Counted from the stretch's first letter, positions 1-6,376 are shown. The stretch is DNA of 10,059 nucleotides from Erysipelotrichaceae bacterium (GCA_017620435.1 JAFZQL010000002.1:1-10059), one strand, 5' to 3'. A program made the numbers and translations. Notes: generated from the letters alone by a model not told the origin.

Positions 1-30
1 ATCGACGGCGGTCAGATGGGAAGCTGCTGA
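1..30 (+). CDS. possible 3' end of an upstream gene (partial)
   Basis: Reading from base 1, nine codons (I D G G Q M G S C) end in TGA at 28-30. This TGA shares one base with the ATG of the acetyltransferase gene, in a TGATG arrangement typical of translationally coupled bacterial genes. Nine codons are too few to identify a product, and the reading frame is inferred only from the neat overlap. If real, it would place the acetyltransferase as the last gene of an operon that begins outside the window. Confidence 0.35.
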   Translation: MDGGQMGSC

Positions 31-557
31 TGAGGATCGAAGCAGGAGATATCTGCATCCGCAACGCCTTGAAAAAAGACTGTGAACAGCTGGCAAAGTG
101 GTGGAACGACGGAAAGGTCATGGCCCATGCCGGCTTTCCTTTGGGGCTTGGCACCACGGCTGAAGAGATCGCAGAAAGTCTTGCAGGTGACAGCGATGAG
201 ACCAGGAGAAGACTGATTATCGACTATCGGGATTCCTCCATCGGAGAGATGAGCTACAGAAACAAAGGAGACAACGTTGTCGAGATTGGGATCAAGATCT
301 GTGAAACGGATTTCCAGGAAAAAGGACTGGGAAGGTTATGTCTGAGTCTGCTGATCAAAGAACTGTTTCAAAGAGGATTTCAGAAGATCGTTCTGGATAC
401 TAACGAAAAGAACAAAAGGGCACAGCACGTTTATGAACTGCTCGGATTCCGTAAACTAAGAGTCAACAAAGATTCCTGGAAAGACCAGCTCGGGAACCTG
501 CAGTCGTCTGTAGATTATGAACTAACAAAAGAAGATTTCAACGATTATGCAAAATAA
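30..557 (+). CDS. GNAT family N-acetyltransferase
   Basis: This 175-residue protein is probably a cytoplasmic acetyl-CoA-dependent N-acetyltransferase; the acceptor is unknown. The GNAT core is visible: an N-terminal segment with WWNDGKVMAHAGFP (residues 24-37), a central beta strand IGEMSYR (71-77), the acetyl-CoA pyrophosphate-binding loop QEKGLG (96-101, pattern Q-x-x-G-x-G), and the C-terminal strand and helix with VLDTNEKNKRA and HVYELLGF (121-140). That C-terminal pattern is typical of the RimJ/RimL-like branch. The length fits a single-domain GNAT. ATG at 30 is the first standard start in the frame within the window. It overlaps an upstream TGA, and a weak GGGAAG at 18-23 could be its ribosome site. 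The stop lies inside a bidirectional terminator hairpin. The fold is secure; the substrate could be a protein N-terminus, an amino sugar or an antibiotic. Confidence 0.88.
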   Translation: MRIEAGDICIRNALKKDCEQLAKWWNDGKVMAHAGFPLGLGTTAEEIAESLAGDSDETRRRLIIDYRDSSIGEMSYRNKGDNVVEIGIKICETDFQEKGLGRLCLSLLIKELFQRGFQKIVLDTNEKNKRAQHVYELLGFRKLRVNKDSWKDQLGNLQSSVDYELTKEDFNDYAK

Positions 558-585
558 AACATTCATCAGTCGATGAATGTTTTAT
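554..585. terminator. bidirectional hairpin terminator overlapping both stop codons
   Basis: A perfect 14-bp inverted repeat (left arm 554-567, loop AGTC 568-571, right arm 572-585) sits between two converging genes. On the + strand it is followed by a T-rich tail (TTTTATATTTC), and on the - strand by TTTTATTTTGC. It can therefore end transcription in both directions. The TAA of the acetyltransferase (555-557) and the TGA of the PLP enzyme (566-568) both lie within the left arm. The right arm and loop encode the last residues of the - strand protein. Confidence 0.85.
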
Positions 586-1837
586 ATTTCTTTCTGATCT
601 TGCTTAACGCCAGCATTACTGAGAGTTTTCCATATTCCAGGGACAGGCCTCCCTGAATATACAGCGAATACGGAGGAACGACCGGTGCATCGGCGCTAAG
701 TTCGATCGTGCTGCCCTGGGTGAAAGCGCCGCAGGCCATGACCTCATCGAACGGATAACCAGGCATCGGTGCGGCAGTGACCTTGACAAAAGAGTCGATT
801 GGAGATGATTCCTGTATGCCTTGCGTAAACAGGATGAGATCATCTTTGTTTCCCAGTTCAACCGTCTGGATCAGATCGGTCCGTTTTTCATCATATCGTG
901 GAGATACGTTCTGATATCCCAGTTTCTCCAGCATGTATGCGGTAAACACGGCGGTCTTCAATGCGCCACTTACTGCATTAGGCGCCATAAAGATTCCTTT
1001 AAAGAAAGAATTGTTCAGGTTGAAGTTAGCTCCCTGATCCTTGCCGATGCCCGGAGCAGAGAAACGGTCCGCGACCATGGCAATCAGATCCTTCCTTCCG
1101 GCAATGTAGCCTCCTGTTGAAGCGACACCGCCTCCCAGGTTTTTCATCAGAGAACCGACAACAATATCCGCACCGACGTGTCCGGGTTCTCTTTCTTCCA
1201 CCAGTTCTCCGTAGCAGTTGTCTACCATGATGATGACATCATTATTTACTTCCCTGATCTTTCTGATCAGCTGTTCTATCTTATCGATACAAAGAGACGC
1301 TCTTTGTGAATAACCGCGCGATCTCTGTATCTCTACCAGTCTGACGTCTTTCCTCTTTAATCTGTTCAGGATCTTTTCTTCATCGAACTCATTCCCGATC
1401 AGATCAATCTGTTCATAGTTTACGCCATAAGCTTTCAATGACTGGGTGGAATCCCCGCAGATGCCGATCATTTCCTGCAGAGAATCGTAAGGCATTCCCG
1501 TAAGAGAAATCATCGTATCTCCGTGTTTCAGCAGAGCCGAAAAAGCCAGATACAGGGCACTTGTTCCGCTCATGATCTGCGGTCTGACCAGAGCATCCTC
1601 GCACCCCAGAACGGAAGCGAAGATCTTCTCCAGCTTGTCTCTTCCCGGATCATAGTTGCCGTAGCCGTTGATATCGGCAAAATCCGTATAGGAAACCTTG
1701 TTTTCAATGAAAGCAGAAAGAATCCTGTCGGAATTCAAAAGAGCGGTCCTGTCGATATCCTCATAGATCTCCTTGAGTTCCTCTTCCGCTTCTATAGCCA
1801 GTTCAAGTATTTCCTTATCTATCTGTTCTAGAATCAT
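566..1837 (-). CDS. PLP-dependent methionine gamma-lyase family ('aluminium resistance') protein
   Basis: This is a 423-residue cytoplasmic fold-type-I PLP enzyme of the family that includes Bacillus YnbB. The family is named methionine gamma-lyase or aluminium resistance protein, and the reaction of most members is unproven. Numbered from the ATG, SGTSAL (about 90-95) is the phosphate-binding loop. MVDNCYGE (204-211) holds the Asp that pairs with the PLP pyridine nitrogen. SLMKNLGGG (229-237) carries the Schiff-base Lys232. The segment GNYDPGRDKLEKIF near residue 60 matches the usual N-terminal pattern of such enzymes. An in-frame TTG at 1864 would add nine residues. A TATAAT at 1871-1866 ends one base before that TTG, so a transcript from it would probably start within or just after the TTG. 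I therefore prefer the ATG at 1837. The gene is probably monocistronic, bounded by a terminator on each side. Confidence 0.88.
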   Translation of the reverse strand: MILEQIDKEILELAIEAEEELKEIYEDIDRTALLNSDRILSAFIENKVSYTDFADINGYGNYDPGRDKLEKIFASVLGCEDALVRPQIMSGTSALYLAFSALLKHGDTMISLTGMPYDSLQEMIGICGDSTQSLKAYGVNYEQIDLIGNEFDEEKILNRLKRKDVRLVEIQRSRGYSQRASLCIDKIEQLIRKIREVNNDVIIMVDNCYGELVEEREPGHVGADIVVGSLMKNLGGGVASTGGYIAGRKDLIAMVADRFSAPGIGKDQGANFNLNNSFFKGIFMAPNAVSGALKTAVFTAYMLEKLGYQNVSPRYDEKRTDLIQTVELGNKDDLILFTQGIQESSPIDSFVKVTAAPMPGYPFDEVMACGAFTQGSTIELSADAPVVPPYSLYIQGGLSLEYGKLSVMLALSKIRKKYKTFID

Positions 1838-1865
1838 ATCCGGTCTCTTTTCTCTTGCTATCAAT

Positions 1866-1871
1866 ATTATA
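1866..1871 (-). promoter_or_regulatory. candidate -10 box of the PLP enzyme gene
   Basis: On the - strand this reads TATAAT, a perfect sigma-A -10 hexamer. It lies between the terminator of the preceding nucleotidase gene and the PLP enzyme gene. No convincing TTGACA-like -35 lies 16-18 bp upstream (the 17-bp position reads TATCAT), so the promoter is tentative. Transcription would start near 1859, giving a leader of roughly 22 nt before the ATG at 1837. Confidence 0.5.
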
Positions 1872-1911
1872 TCTTTTTAAGGAACCGAATGATATGAATA
1901 TCTCACGGTGT

Positions 1912-1936
1912 AAAAAAAGAGATCTCTTCAGATCTC
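1912..1936 (-). terminator. intrinsic terminator after the nucleotidase gene
   Basis: On the - strand, GAGATCT (1936-1930), loop GAAG (1929-1926) and AGATCTC (1925-1919) form a 7-bp stem. Seven T residues follow directly (1918-1912). The nucleotidase stop codon TGA (1930-1928) lies within the hairpin. This separates the nucleotidase transcript from the PLP enzyme gene downstream. Confidence 0.85.
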
Positions 1937-3433
1937 GATCTTTATATTATGCACAGGTTCAAAGTCGATGACTTTGACTTTTGTAATGTAGTCGGCGATG
2001 ATCTCGACGACGTTGCGCTGTATCTCCTTGACGGTCTTTGCGTCCCTGAGCATCGTGAAGCCTCCGCCACCGGCTGCCCGGTAGTTGTTGATGCAGAGAG
2101 TAAAGACATCGCCTTCTTTGATATCCGTGCCGTTTCGTGTCAGCTGTGTAATCCTCTGGCCGATCGGATTGGATACCTTGATCACATATTCGATTCCATC
2201 CAGCATGTCGTAGTTGAAATGCAGAGGCGTCGGGAAGTCGTGGTGTTTTTCCACAATGATCCTACCATCTTGCACATCCCAGAACTCGGCGCACTTTTCC
2301 AGATATTCCTTCAGTATTCTTCCTGTCACTTCTTTAACGACAAGCGTATTCGGGAAGACGTAGGTCGATACCAGATCGCGCATCGTGATCTGTTTCTTGA
2401 ATCCCCTGGCATGCAGGAACAGGGCATTGCCCGAGATATCGGCACTGCTGCAGTCTTCACATACTTTGTTCAGGAAAGTAATGACCTGCGACTTGTGCAG
2501 ACGCGCATCGTCTTCATCCGTGATGTTAAGATCGATCGCCGTTTCGCCCAGAGGCTGATCCAGCCATTCCTGACATTCCTCTTCTTCCTTCTGGATAAAA
2601 GAAAGGATATCCTGTTCGGCTACATCATCCGTTTCCAGCAGTTTCGCCGTGATGTCGTCTTCATCGATTTCCACCAGCGCGATCTGCTTTCCATCCTGTG
2701 CCGGCTGAATAAAGACAGTGTCATTCAGTTTTCCTTCCATCGGATGGTGCTGATGTCCGCAAAGCAGAACGTCTATTCCATCGATTTCAGTGCACATGCG
2801 GTAGCCCTGATTCTCCGAGGTCTGGACTTCCGTTTCTTCTCCTGTCTGCGGATCTCTCTCCATGCCGCCGTGATAGACACCGATGATGTAGTCGGCCTTT
2901 TCTTTTTCCTTGATATCGGCAACAATTCTTTTTGTGCAGGCAAATGCATCTTCAAATTCCAGATCCCTGATATTCTCTTCTTTTTCCCAGTTAGGAACAA
3001 AGTGGGTCATGACACCGAACAGCGCGATTTTCTTTCCGCCGATGTTCAGGATACGGTAAGGCTCTGACAGTGGCTTTCCCTGATAACGTACATTAGCCGT
3101 GATGCAGGGCATCTCCAGGGTATTCATATGATCGAAAAGGACCTCTTCAGAGAAGTTGAAATCATGATTGCCCAGATTGTAGAAATCATAGCCGGTCATG
3201 TTCATGAGTTGCGAGAAGGGATTCTTCTTTTCTCTGTTTTTCTGAAAATGGTAATAGGAAAGCGGCGATCCTTCCAGCATGTCGCCGTTGTCGATCACGA
3301 TCGTATTTTCATCTCTCAGTCTTCTGATCAGATGCGCCGCCTTGGCCAATCCGATCTGTTCTTCTTTTTTTGTCGCATAGCTGTATGGAACGATACAGGC
3401 ATGGACATCGGAAGTCATCAGGATCCGGATCAT
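1928..3433 (-). CDS. cytoplasmic 5'-nucleotidase / 2',3'-cyclic phosphodiesterase family metallophosphatase
   Basis: This 501-residue protein is of the UshA/YunD type: a dinuclear metal phosphoesterase that hydrolyses nucleotides or related phosphate esters. The N-terminal metallophosphatase domain shows all the expected blocks: SDVH (Asp9, His11), DNGD (Asp51), GNHD (Asn89, His90), VYHGG (His188) and CGHQHH (His227, His229). The C-terminal 5'-nucleotidase domain (about 290-480) carries ADISGNALF and NNYRAAGGGGF, which in this family form the substrate-binding part. There is no signal peptide: the first strand begins at once with MIRILMTSD, so the enzyme should be cytosolic, unlike exported UshA. 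The ATG overlaps the stop of the upstream gene (ATGA, 3433-3430), and GAGGA lies 4 nt before it, inside that gene. Exact substrate specificity is not readable. Confidence 0.93.
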   Translation of the reverse strand: MIRILMTSDVHACIVPYSYATKKEEQIGLAKAAHLIRRLRDENTIVIDNGDMLEGSPLSYYHFQKNREKKNPFSQLMNMTGYDFYNLGNHDFNFSEEVLFDHMNTLEMPCITANVRYQGKPLSEPYRILNIGGKKIALFGVMTHFVPNWEKEENIRDLEFEDAFACTKRIVADIKEKEKADYIIGVYHGGMERDPQTGEETEVQTSENQGYRMCTEIDGIDVLLCGHQHHPMEGKLNDTVFIQPAQDGKQIALVEIDEDDITAKLLETDDVAEQDILSFIQKEEEECQEWLDQPLGETAIDLNITDEDDARLHKSQVITFLNKVCEDCSSADISGNALFLHARGFKKQITMRDLVSTYVFPNTLVVKEVTGRILKEYLEKCAEFWDVQDGRIIVEKHHDFPTPLHFNYDMLDGIEYVIKVSNPIGQRITQLTRNGTDIKEGDVFTLCINNYRAAGGGGFTMLRDAKTVKEIQRNVVEIIADYITKVKVIDFEPVHNIKIEI

Positions 3434-3975
3434 TCTTCCTCGATTTCTTCGAATACTTCAATCAGCCTGCGCAGGTATCTCTTCCCGTCGATCTCGGTCA
3501 GGTCTCTGCCCTTGCAGTTGGTGAAAGACGTCACGACTTCCTTTCCGTCGATCTCAACGAGTCTGGCTTTGAAAAGAAAATCTTTCCATTCCGCAAATCC
3601 GTATTTCGGTTTGGCGAACGAACGGGCATGCGTCCAGTATCCGCCGTAGATGTTTCTTCCGTCTTTGGTGTGCAGCGCCCAGTCGCAGTTCACGATGCCG
3701 CAGCCCCAGTGGTCGGAACCCCTGACGACGCCTTTTTTGGTATACCAGTAGCAGCTGCCGCTGTATGATTCGAAATCGGGTTTCCGGTTCGGTTTATCGC
3801 ACTCCTCATATCGGACAAGCGTGTTCTCGAAGAAGTTCTCCGGGGATGCCGTTCCATCCTGCAGATCCGCATAGTATTTCTGCGCAGACTTGAAGTACTG
3901 TCCGCCCTTGTTGAAGATGATCTCGTCCTCGATGTTCTTCTCTTTTATACGTCTGATGAGTACTTCCTGATTCAT
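3430..3975 (-). CDS. uncharacterised 181-residue protein coupled to the nucleotidase
   Basis: I do not recognise this family. The N-terminal third is charged and helical in style, with residues 1-55 including RRIKEKNIEDE and FFENTLVRYEE. The centre is rich in Trp, Tyr, Gly and Cys: YWYTKKGVVRGSDHWGCG (76-93), NCDWAL (96-101) and IYGGYWTHARSF (109-120). The end is strongly acidic (EVFEEIEEE). Cys59, 75, 92, 97 and 154, with His89 and His116, could bind a metal, but their spacing fits no zinc-finger pattern I know. No signal peptide or membrane segment is visible. The start is ATG at 3975 with GGTAGG about 9 nt upstream, and the stop overlaps the nucleotidase ATG. Translational coupling suggests the two products work together or on the same metabolite; this is inference. 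Confidence 0.8.
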   Translation of the reverse strand: MNQEVLIRRIKEKNIEDEIIFNKGGQYFKSAQKYYADLQDGTASPENFFENTLVRYEECDKPNRKPDFESYSGSCYWYTKKGVVRGSDHWGCGIVNCDWALHTKDGRNIYGGYWTHARSFAKPKYGFAEWKDFLFKARLVEIDGKEVVTSFTNCKGRDLTEIDGKRYLRRLIEVFEEIEEE

Positions 3976-3998
3976 GATTTATACCTACCATCGATTTC

Positions 3999-4004
3999 AT
4001 TATA
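3999..4004 (-). promoter_or_regulatory. candidate -10 box of the unknown protein-nucleotidase operon
   Basis: The - strand reads TATAAT here. A start near 3992 would leave a leader of about 17 nt containing the GGTAGG ribosome site of the 181-residue protein, which is a sensible layout. No good -35 is visible at 16-18 bp (the region reads GGATCAAT). The region expected for its -35 covers the -10 of the divergent phosphatase promoter. Confidence 0.5.
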
Positions 4005-4013
4005 AGCTACCTG

Positions 4014-4022
4014 TGATAGAAT
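4014..4022 (+). promoter_or_regulatory. candidate extended -10 promoter of the phosphatase gene
   Basis: TGATAGAAT is an extended -10 element: TGN followed by TAGAAT at 4017-4022. Extended -10 promoters need little or no -35, and only a weak TTTCAT (3995-4000) lies at the -35 position. The expected start of transcription, about 7 nt downstream, is at or next to the ATG at 4029. The mRNA would then have almost no leader. Confidence 0.45.
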
Positions 4023-4028
4023 TGATCC

Positions 4029-4799
4029 ATGAGTATTGATCAGAGATTTAATGATGCGCTGAATTTCCGCGATCTGGGCGGTCTTGTGTGTGAGGATGGA
4101 AGAAGAGTCAGATCCGGTTTCTTTTACAGGGGAGCGGGACTGGCCTATTTCAGCGAGAAAGAACTGGAAGAATTCCGGAAACTGAAAGTCAGGACGATCA
4201 TGGATCTGAGAAGTATGATGGAAATTCAGATGATCCCCGATCCGCCGATAGAAGGGACCCTGTACATTCAGCACAGCGGTATGACTGTAAAAGGCAGCGA
4301 GGACATCGACTGGTCTCCTGCCGGCATGCGCAAGATCGGCGGTGCAGCAAAGAAGCAGCTGGCACAGATCAGGGGCTATTATACGACGATCGCCCTTGAC
4401 AACGAAGCCTACCGGATCATGATGAAGGAAATATGGGAAAGACATGTTCCGATCTATTTCCATTGCATGACGGGAAAGGACAGGACAGGCGTTGCAGCGA
4501 TGATCATCCTGATGGCGCTGGGCGTAAAACAGGACGAGATCAAGAAGGACTATCTCTTAAGCAATCTCTACCGTAAGCGGATCCTCGAAGAAAGTCTTGC
4601 GGACATCGAAGCGGAAGCGAAGGACCATCCTGAACTGAAACAGCTGATCACGATACAGGACGGAGTTGCGGAAGAGACGTTTGATACGGTCATGAATTCA
4701 ATCCTACAAAGATACGGAAATTTCGATACATACCTGGAAAAAGAGTACGGTCTGGATAATGAAAAGCGCCGGATATTAAGAGATTTCTATCTGAAATAA
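4029..4799 (+). CDS. tyrosine-protein phosphatase, MptpB-like (Y_phosphatase3 type)
   Basis: This 256-residue cysteine phosphatase probably removes phosphate from phosphotyrosine, and perhaps from phosphoserine/threonine or phosphoinositides as MptpB does. The N-terminal NFRDLGGL (12-19) and the RSGFFYRGAGL block (28-38) are hallmarks of this family. The catalytic P-loop is HCMTGKDRTG (145-154), with nucleophile Cys146 and Arg152 in the C-x5-R pattern. The Lys-Asp in the loop resembles MptpB and lipid-phosphatase loops. No signal peptide is visible, so it is likely cytosolic unless secreted by another route. An in-frame TGA lies two codons upstream (4023-4025) and the NFRDLGG block follows at once, so the ATG at 4029 is the only possible start. 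No Shine-Dalgarno sequence precedes it. A terminator follows, so the gene is probably monocistronic. Confidence 0.93.
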   Translation: MSIDQRFNDALNFRDLGGLVCEDGRRVRSGFFYRGAGLAYFSEKELEEFRKLKVRTIMDLRSMMEIQMIPDPPIEGTLYIQHSGMTVKGSEDIDWSPAGMRKIGGAAKKQLAQIRGYYTTIALDNEAYRIMMKEIWERHVPIYFHCMTGKDRTGVAAMIILMALGVKQDEIKKDYLLSNLYRKRILEESLADIEAEAKDHPELKQLITIQDGVAEETFDTVMNSILQRYGNFDTYLEKEYGLDNEKRRILRDFYLK

Positions 4800-4824
4800 G
4801 ACCGGAACAAAGCCGGAAACAGAA

Positions 4825-4869
4825 ACAGAAAATCGCTGCAGGAAAAAGCAGGCGGATTTTCTGTTTTTT
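4825..4869 (+). terminator. intrinsic terminator after the phosphatase gene
   Basis: ACAGAAAATC (4825-4834) pairs with GATTTTCTGT (4855-4864), with further weaker GC pairing inside the loop. The T run 4864-4869 follows directly. The A residues before the left arm also pair with the T run, so the hairpin may work to some degree on the - strand too. It isolates the phosphatase gene from the ABC operon. Confidence 0.85.
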
Positions 4870-4883
4870 ATTGTTTATTTATG

Positions 4884-4913
4884 CTGAAAACAGGTATGTT
4901 TTTGGATTATAAT
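4884..4913 (+). promoter_or_regulatory. promoter of the ABC transporter operon
   Basis: A perfect TATAAT lies at 4908-4913. With an 18-bp spacer, CTGAAA at 4884-4889 matches four of six bases of the -35 consensus. The predicted start of transcription is near 4920, giving a leader of about 34 nt before the ATG at 4954. I see no convincing cre box over the promoter. Confidence 0.65.
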
Positions 4914-4918
4914 AGATA

Positions 4919-4940
4919 TATAAATCTGTTGAGATTTATA
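4919..4940 (+). promoter_or_regulatory. 9-bp inverted repeat at the predicted 5' end of the transporter mRNA
   Basis: TATAAATCT (4919-4927) and AGATTTATA (4932-4940) are perfect inverted repeats separated by GTTG. The repeat starts at the predicted transcription start and ends just before the ribosome site AAGGAG (4942-4947). As RNA it would be an AT-rich stem-loop at the extreme 5' end, which could protect the mRNA or affect ribosome access. As DNA it could be an operator for a dimeric repressor. The sequence alone does not decide. Confidence 0.55.
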
Positions 4941-4953
4941 GAAGGAGAAGAAA

Positions 4954-6225
4954 ATGAAAAAACTATTCAAGATTGTTGTTACTCTGTTAGTTGCCATTTC
5001 CTTAGTCGCATGTTCAGGCGGCAATAACGGTGGCGGCGAAACAAGTGGCGAACCTGTCGAAGTCGTATTCTGGCACACTCTGACAGACCATGACGAAGAA
5101 ATGGTTGCCGAGATCGCTGACAAGTTCAACGCTTCTCAGGACAAGTGGAAAGTCGTTCAGCAGACTCAGCCTCTGGATGGCTTTGAGGCCAAGGTTTATG
5201 AAGCAGTTACCAACGGCACAGGACCAAGCCTTGTCTGGCTGTATCCTGGTACCGCTACGGAATATGTAGACGAGGGCTTCTCTCTTGATTTCGGACAGTA
5301 TCTGACTGATGCCGAATATAAGGACAGAGTCAGCGAAGGTGTTTATGCCGCTTCTACAGACTACTCTGACGGCAAGCTCCACGCTCTGGTTTGCACACTG
5401 ACCGGCTCTATCATGTTCTACAACAAGGAACTGTTAGAAAAATACAATCTGGAAATCCCTCAGACTTGGGAAGATCTGTACAATGCCTGCAAGACGGTTG
5501 TCGACGGCGAAAAGGCTGAAGGCAACGACATCATCGGCTTTGGTCCGGACTCAAGAGACGTCGTAGGTATCGATGTACTGTATCAGCTTGGTCTGGCTTA
5601 TATCGATGACAACAACACTGCAAACGACTGGACTGATCCTAAGTTTGTTGAATGGGTTGACTGGTGGAAACAGGCTGAAGCTGAAGGCTACTTCCTGTTC
5701 AAAGATCCGGCTGAGAACTACCACTCTGGTCCGTTCGGAAACCAGATGTACTTCAGCTACATGGGTTCTTCTGCAGGTATGAACTACATCACACCTAACG
5801 GATTCACCATCGTAACCGGACCTGTTCCACAGATCGAAGGCGGAAGAAAATACAATGAACTGACTGCCCGTGCACTGGTTGGCTTCACGAAGGATGAAGT
5901 TACCGATGAGGGTGCTGCTGCATTCGCAAGCTTCTTCACTCAGGCTGAAAACAACCTGCCGTTCTGCCAGAAGTATTCTGCTTCTACTCCGTTCAAGGAT
6001 GTAGAGACTTCTGATGTCTACAAAGAGTACTTCAACAACAGCGTTGCTCAGCAGGCGTTCGCTTCCATGCTGGATTACATGTATGCACGTAAGGCTGTTG
6101 TAGGCCAGACCGCATGCAAGGAAGCTATCCAGCAGGGTCTTGAAAAAGCCATCATCAACGGTGAAGATACACTCACTGCTCTTCAGGCTGCTCAGGCTCT
6201 TGCCAACTCGGCATTAAGCGAATAA
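4954..6225 (+). CDS. ABC importer solute-binding lipoprotein (family 1, UgpB/sugar type)
   Basis: This 423-residue extracellular binding protein captures the substrate and delivers it to the permeases encoded downstream. It begins with a lipoprotein signal: MKK, a hydrophobic stretch, then the lipobox LVAC with Cys20 as the lipidated residue, followed by a flexible Gly/Ser/Asn linker. The mature N-terminus has VVFWHTLTDHDEEMVAEIA (37-55), which matches the opening strand and helix of family 1 binding proteins including UgpB. GTGPSLVWLYPGTATEYVDEG (88-108) is the usual second block, and GSIMFYNKELLEKYNLEIPQTWEDL the hinge-side block. The length is normal. AAGGAG at 4942-4947 sits 6 nt before the ATG, a strong site. 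Codons appear biased to GCT, GTT and TCT compared with neighbouring genes, as in highly expressed genes. The substrate is unknown: glycerol-3-phosphate, a glycerophosphodiester or a sugar are all possible. Confidence 0.93.
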   Translation: MKKLFKIVVTLLVAISLVACSGGNNGGGETSGEPVEVVFWHTLTDHDEEMVAEIADKFNASQDKWKVVQQTQPLDGFEAKVYEAVTNGTGPSLVWLYPGTATEYVDEGFSLDFGQYLTDAEYKDRVSEGVYAASTDYSDGKLHALVCTLTGSIMFYNKELLEKYNLEIPQTWEDLYNACKTVVDGEKAEGNDIIGFGPDSRDVVGIDVLYQLGLAYIDDNNTANDWTDPKFVEWVDWWKQAEAEGYFLFKDPAENYHSGPFGNQMYFSYMGSSAGMNYITPNGFTIVTGPVPQIEGGRKYNELTARALVGFTKDEVTDEGAAAFASFFTQAENNLPFCQKYSASTPFKDVETSDVYKEYFNNSVAQQAFASMLDYMYARKAVVGQTACKEAIQQGLEKAIINGEDTLTALQAAQALANSALSE

Positions 6226-6250
6226 TCGTTTAAAAAGTCTTATCACACAA

Positions 6251-6288
6251 GGAACACCGTGATTTTTCGCGGTGTTCCTCTTGTTTTA
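6251..6288 (+). terminator. hairpin after the binding-protein gene, probably a partial terminator
   Basis: GGAACACCGTGA (6251-6262) pairs with TCGCGGTGTTCC (6267-6278), with one G-T wobble, across a TTTT loop. A short T run (6284-6287) follows after CTCTTG. No clear promoter lies between it and the ATPase gene. Partial read-through would give much binding protein and less ATPase and permease, as is common in ABC importer operons. The hairpin may also protect the upstream mRNA from 3' decay. Confidence 0.7.
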
Positions 6289-6376
6289 GTAAAGTGCAGA
6301 TGCAAACGATTCATGAGATGGATCCTTTCCATGTACACAGTACTGATTCATAGATGATTTTTTAAGGAGGATAGGT

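Noticed and set aside
1949..3067. A 372-codon open frame on the + strand opposite the nucleotidase gene
   Set aside because: It lies fully antisense to a gene with complete family motifs. Its translation has no recognisable domain and looks like a complement of the coding strand. No promoter or ribosome site was found for it.
3972..4463. A 163-codon - strand frame opposite the phosphatase gene
   Set aside because: It overlaps the phosphatase N-terminal half antisense, without any domain. The phosphatase motifs decide the coding strand.
6301..6314. Possible LacI/CcpA-type operator with core AAACGATT upstream of the ATPase gene
   Set aside because: The central core fits AANCGNTT, but the outer bases do not match the cre consensus or form a palindrome. 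It lies within the operon rather than at its promoter, so chance is the simpler explanation.
6315..6376. Separate promoter for the ATPase-permease genes
   Set aside because: I looked for a -10/-35 pair between the hairpin and the ATPase ribosome site and found no hexamer pair close to consensus.
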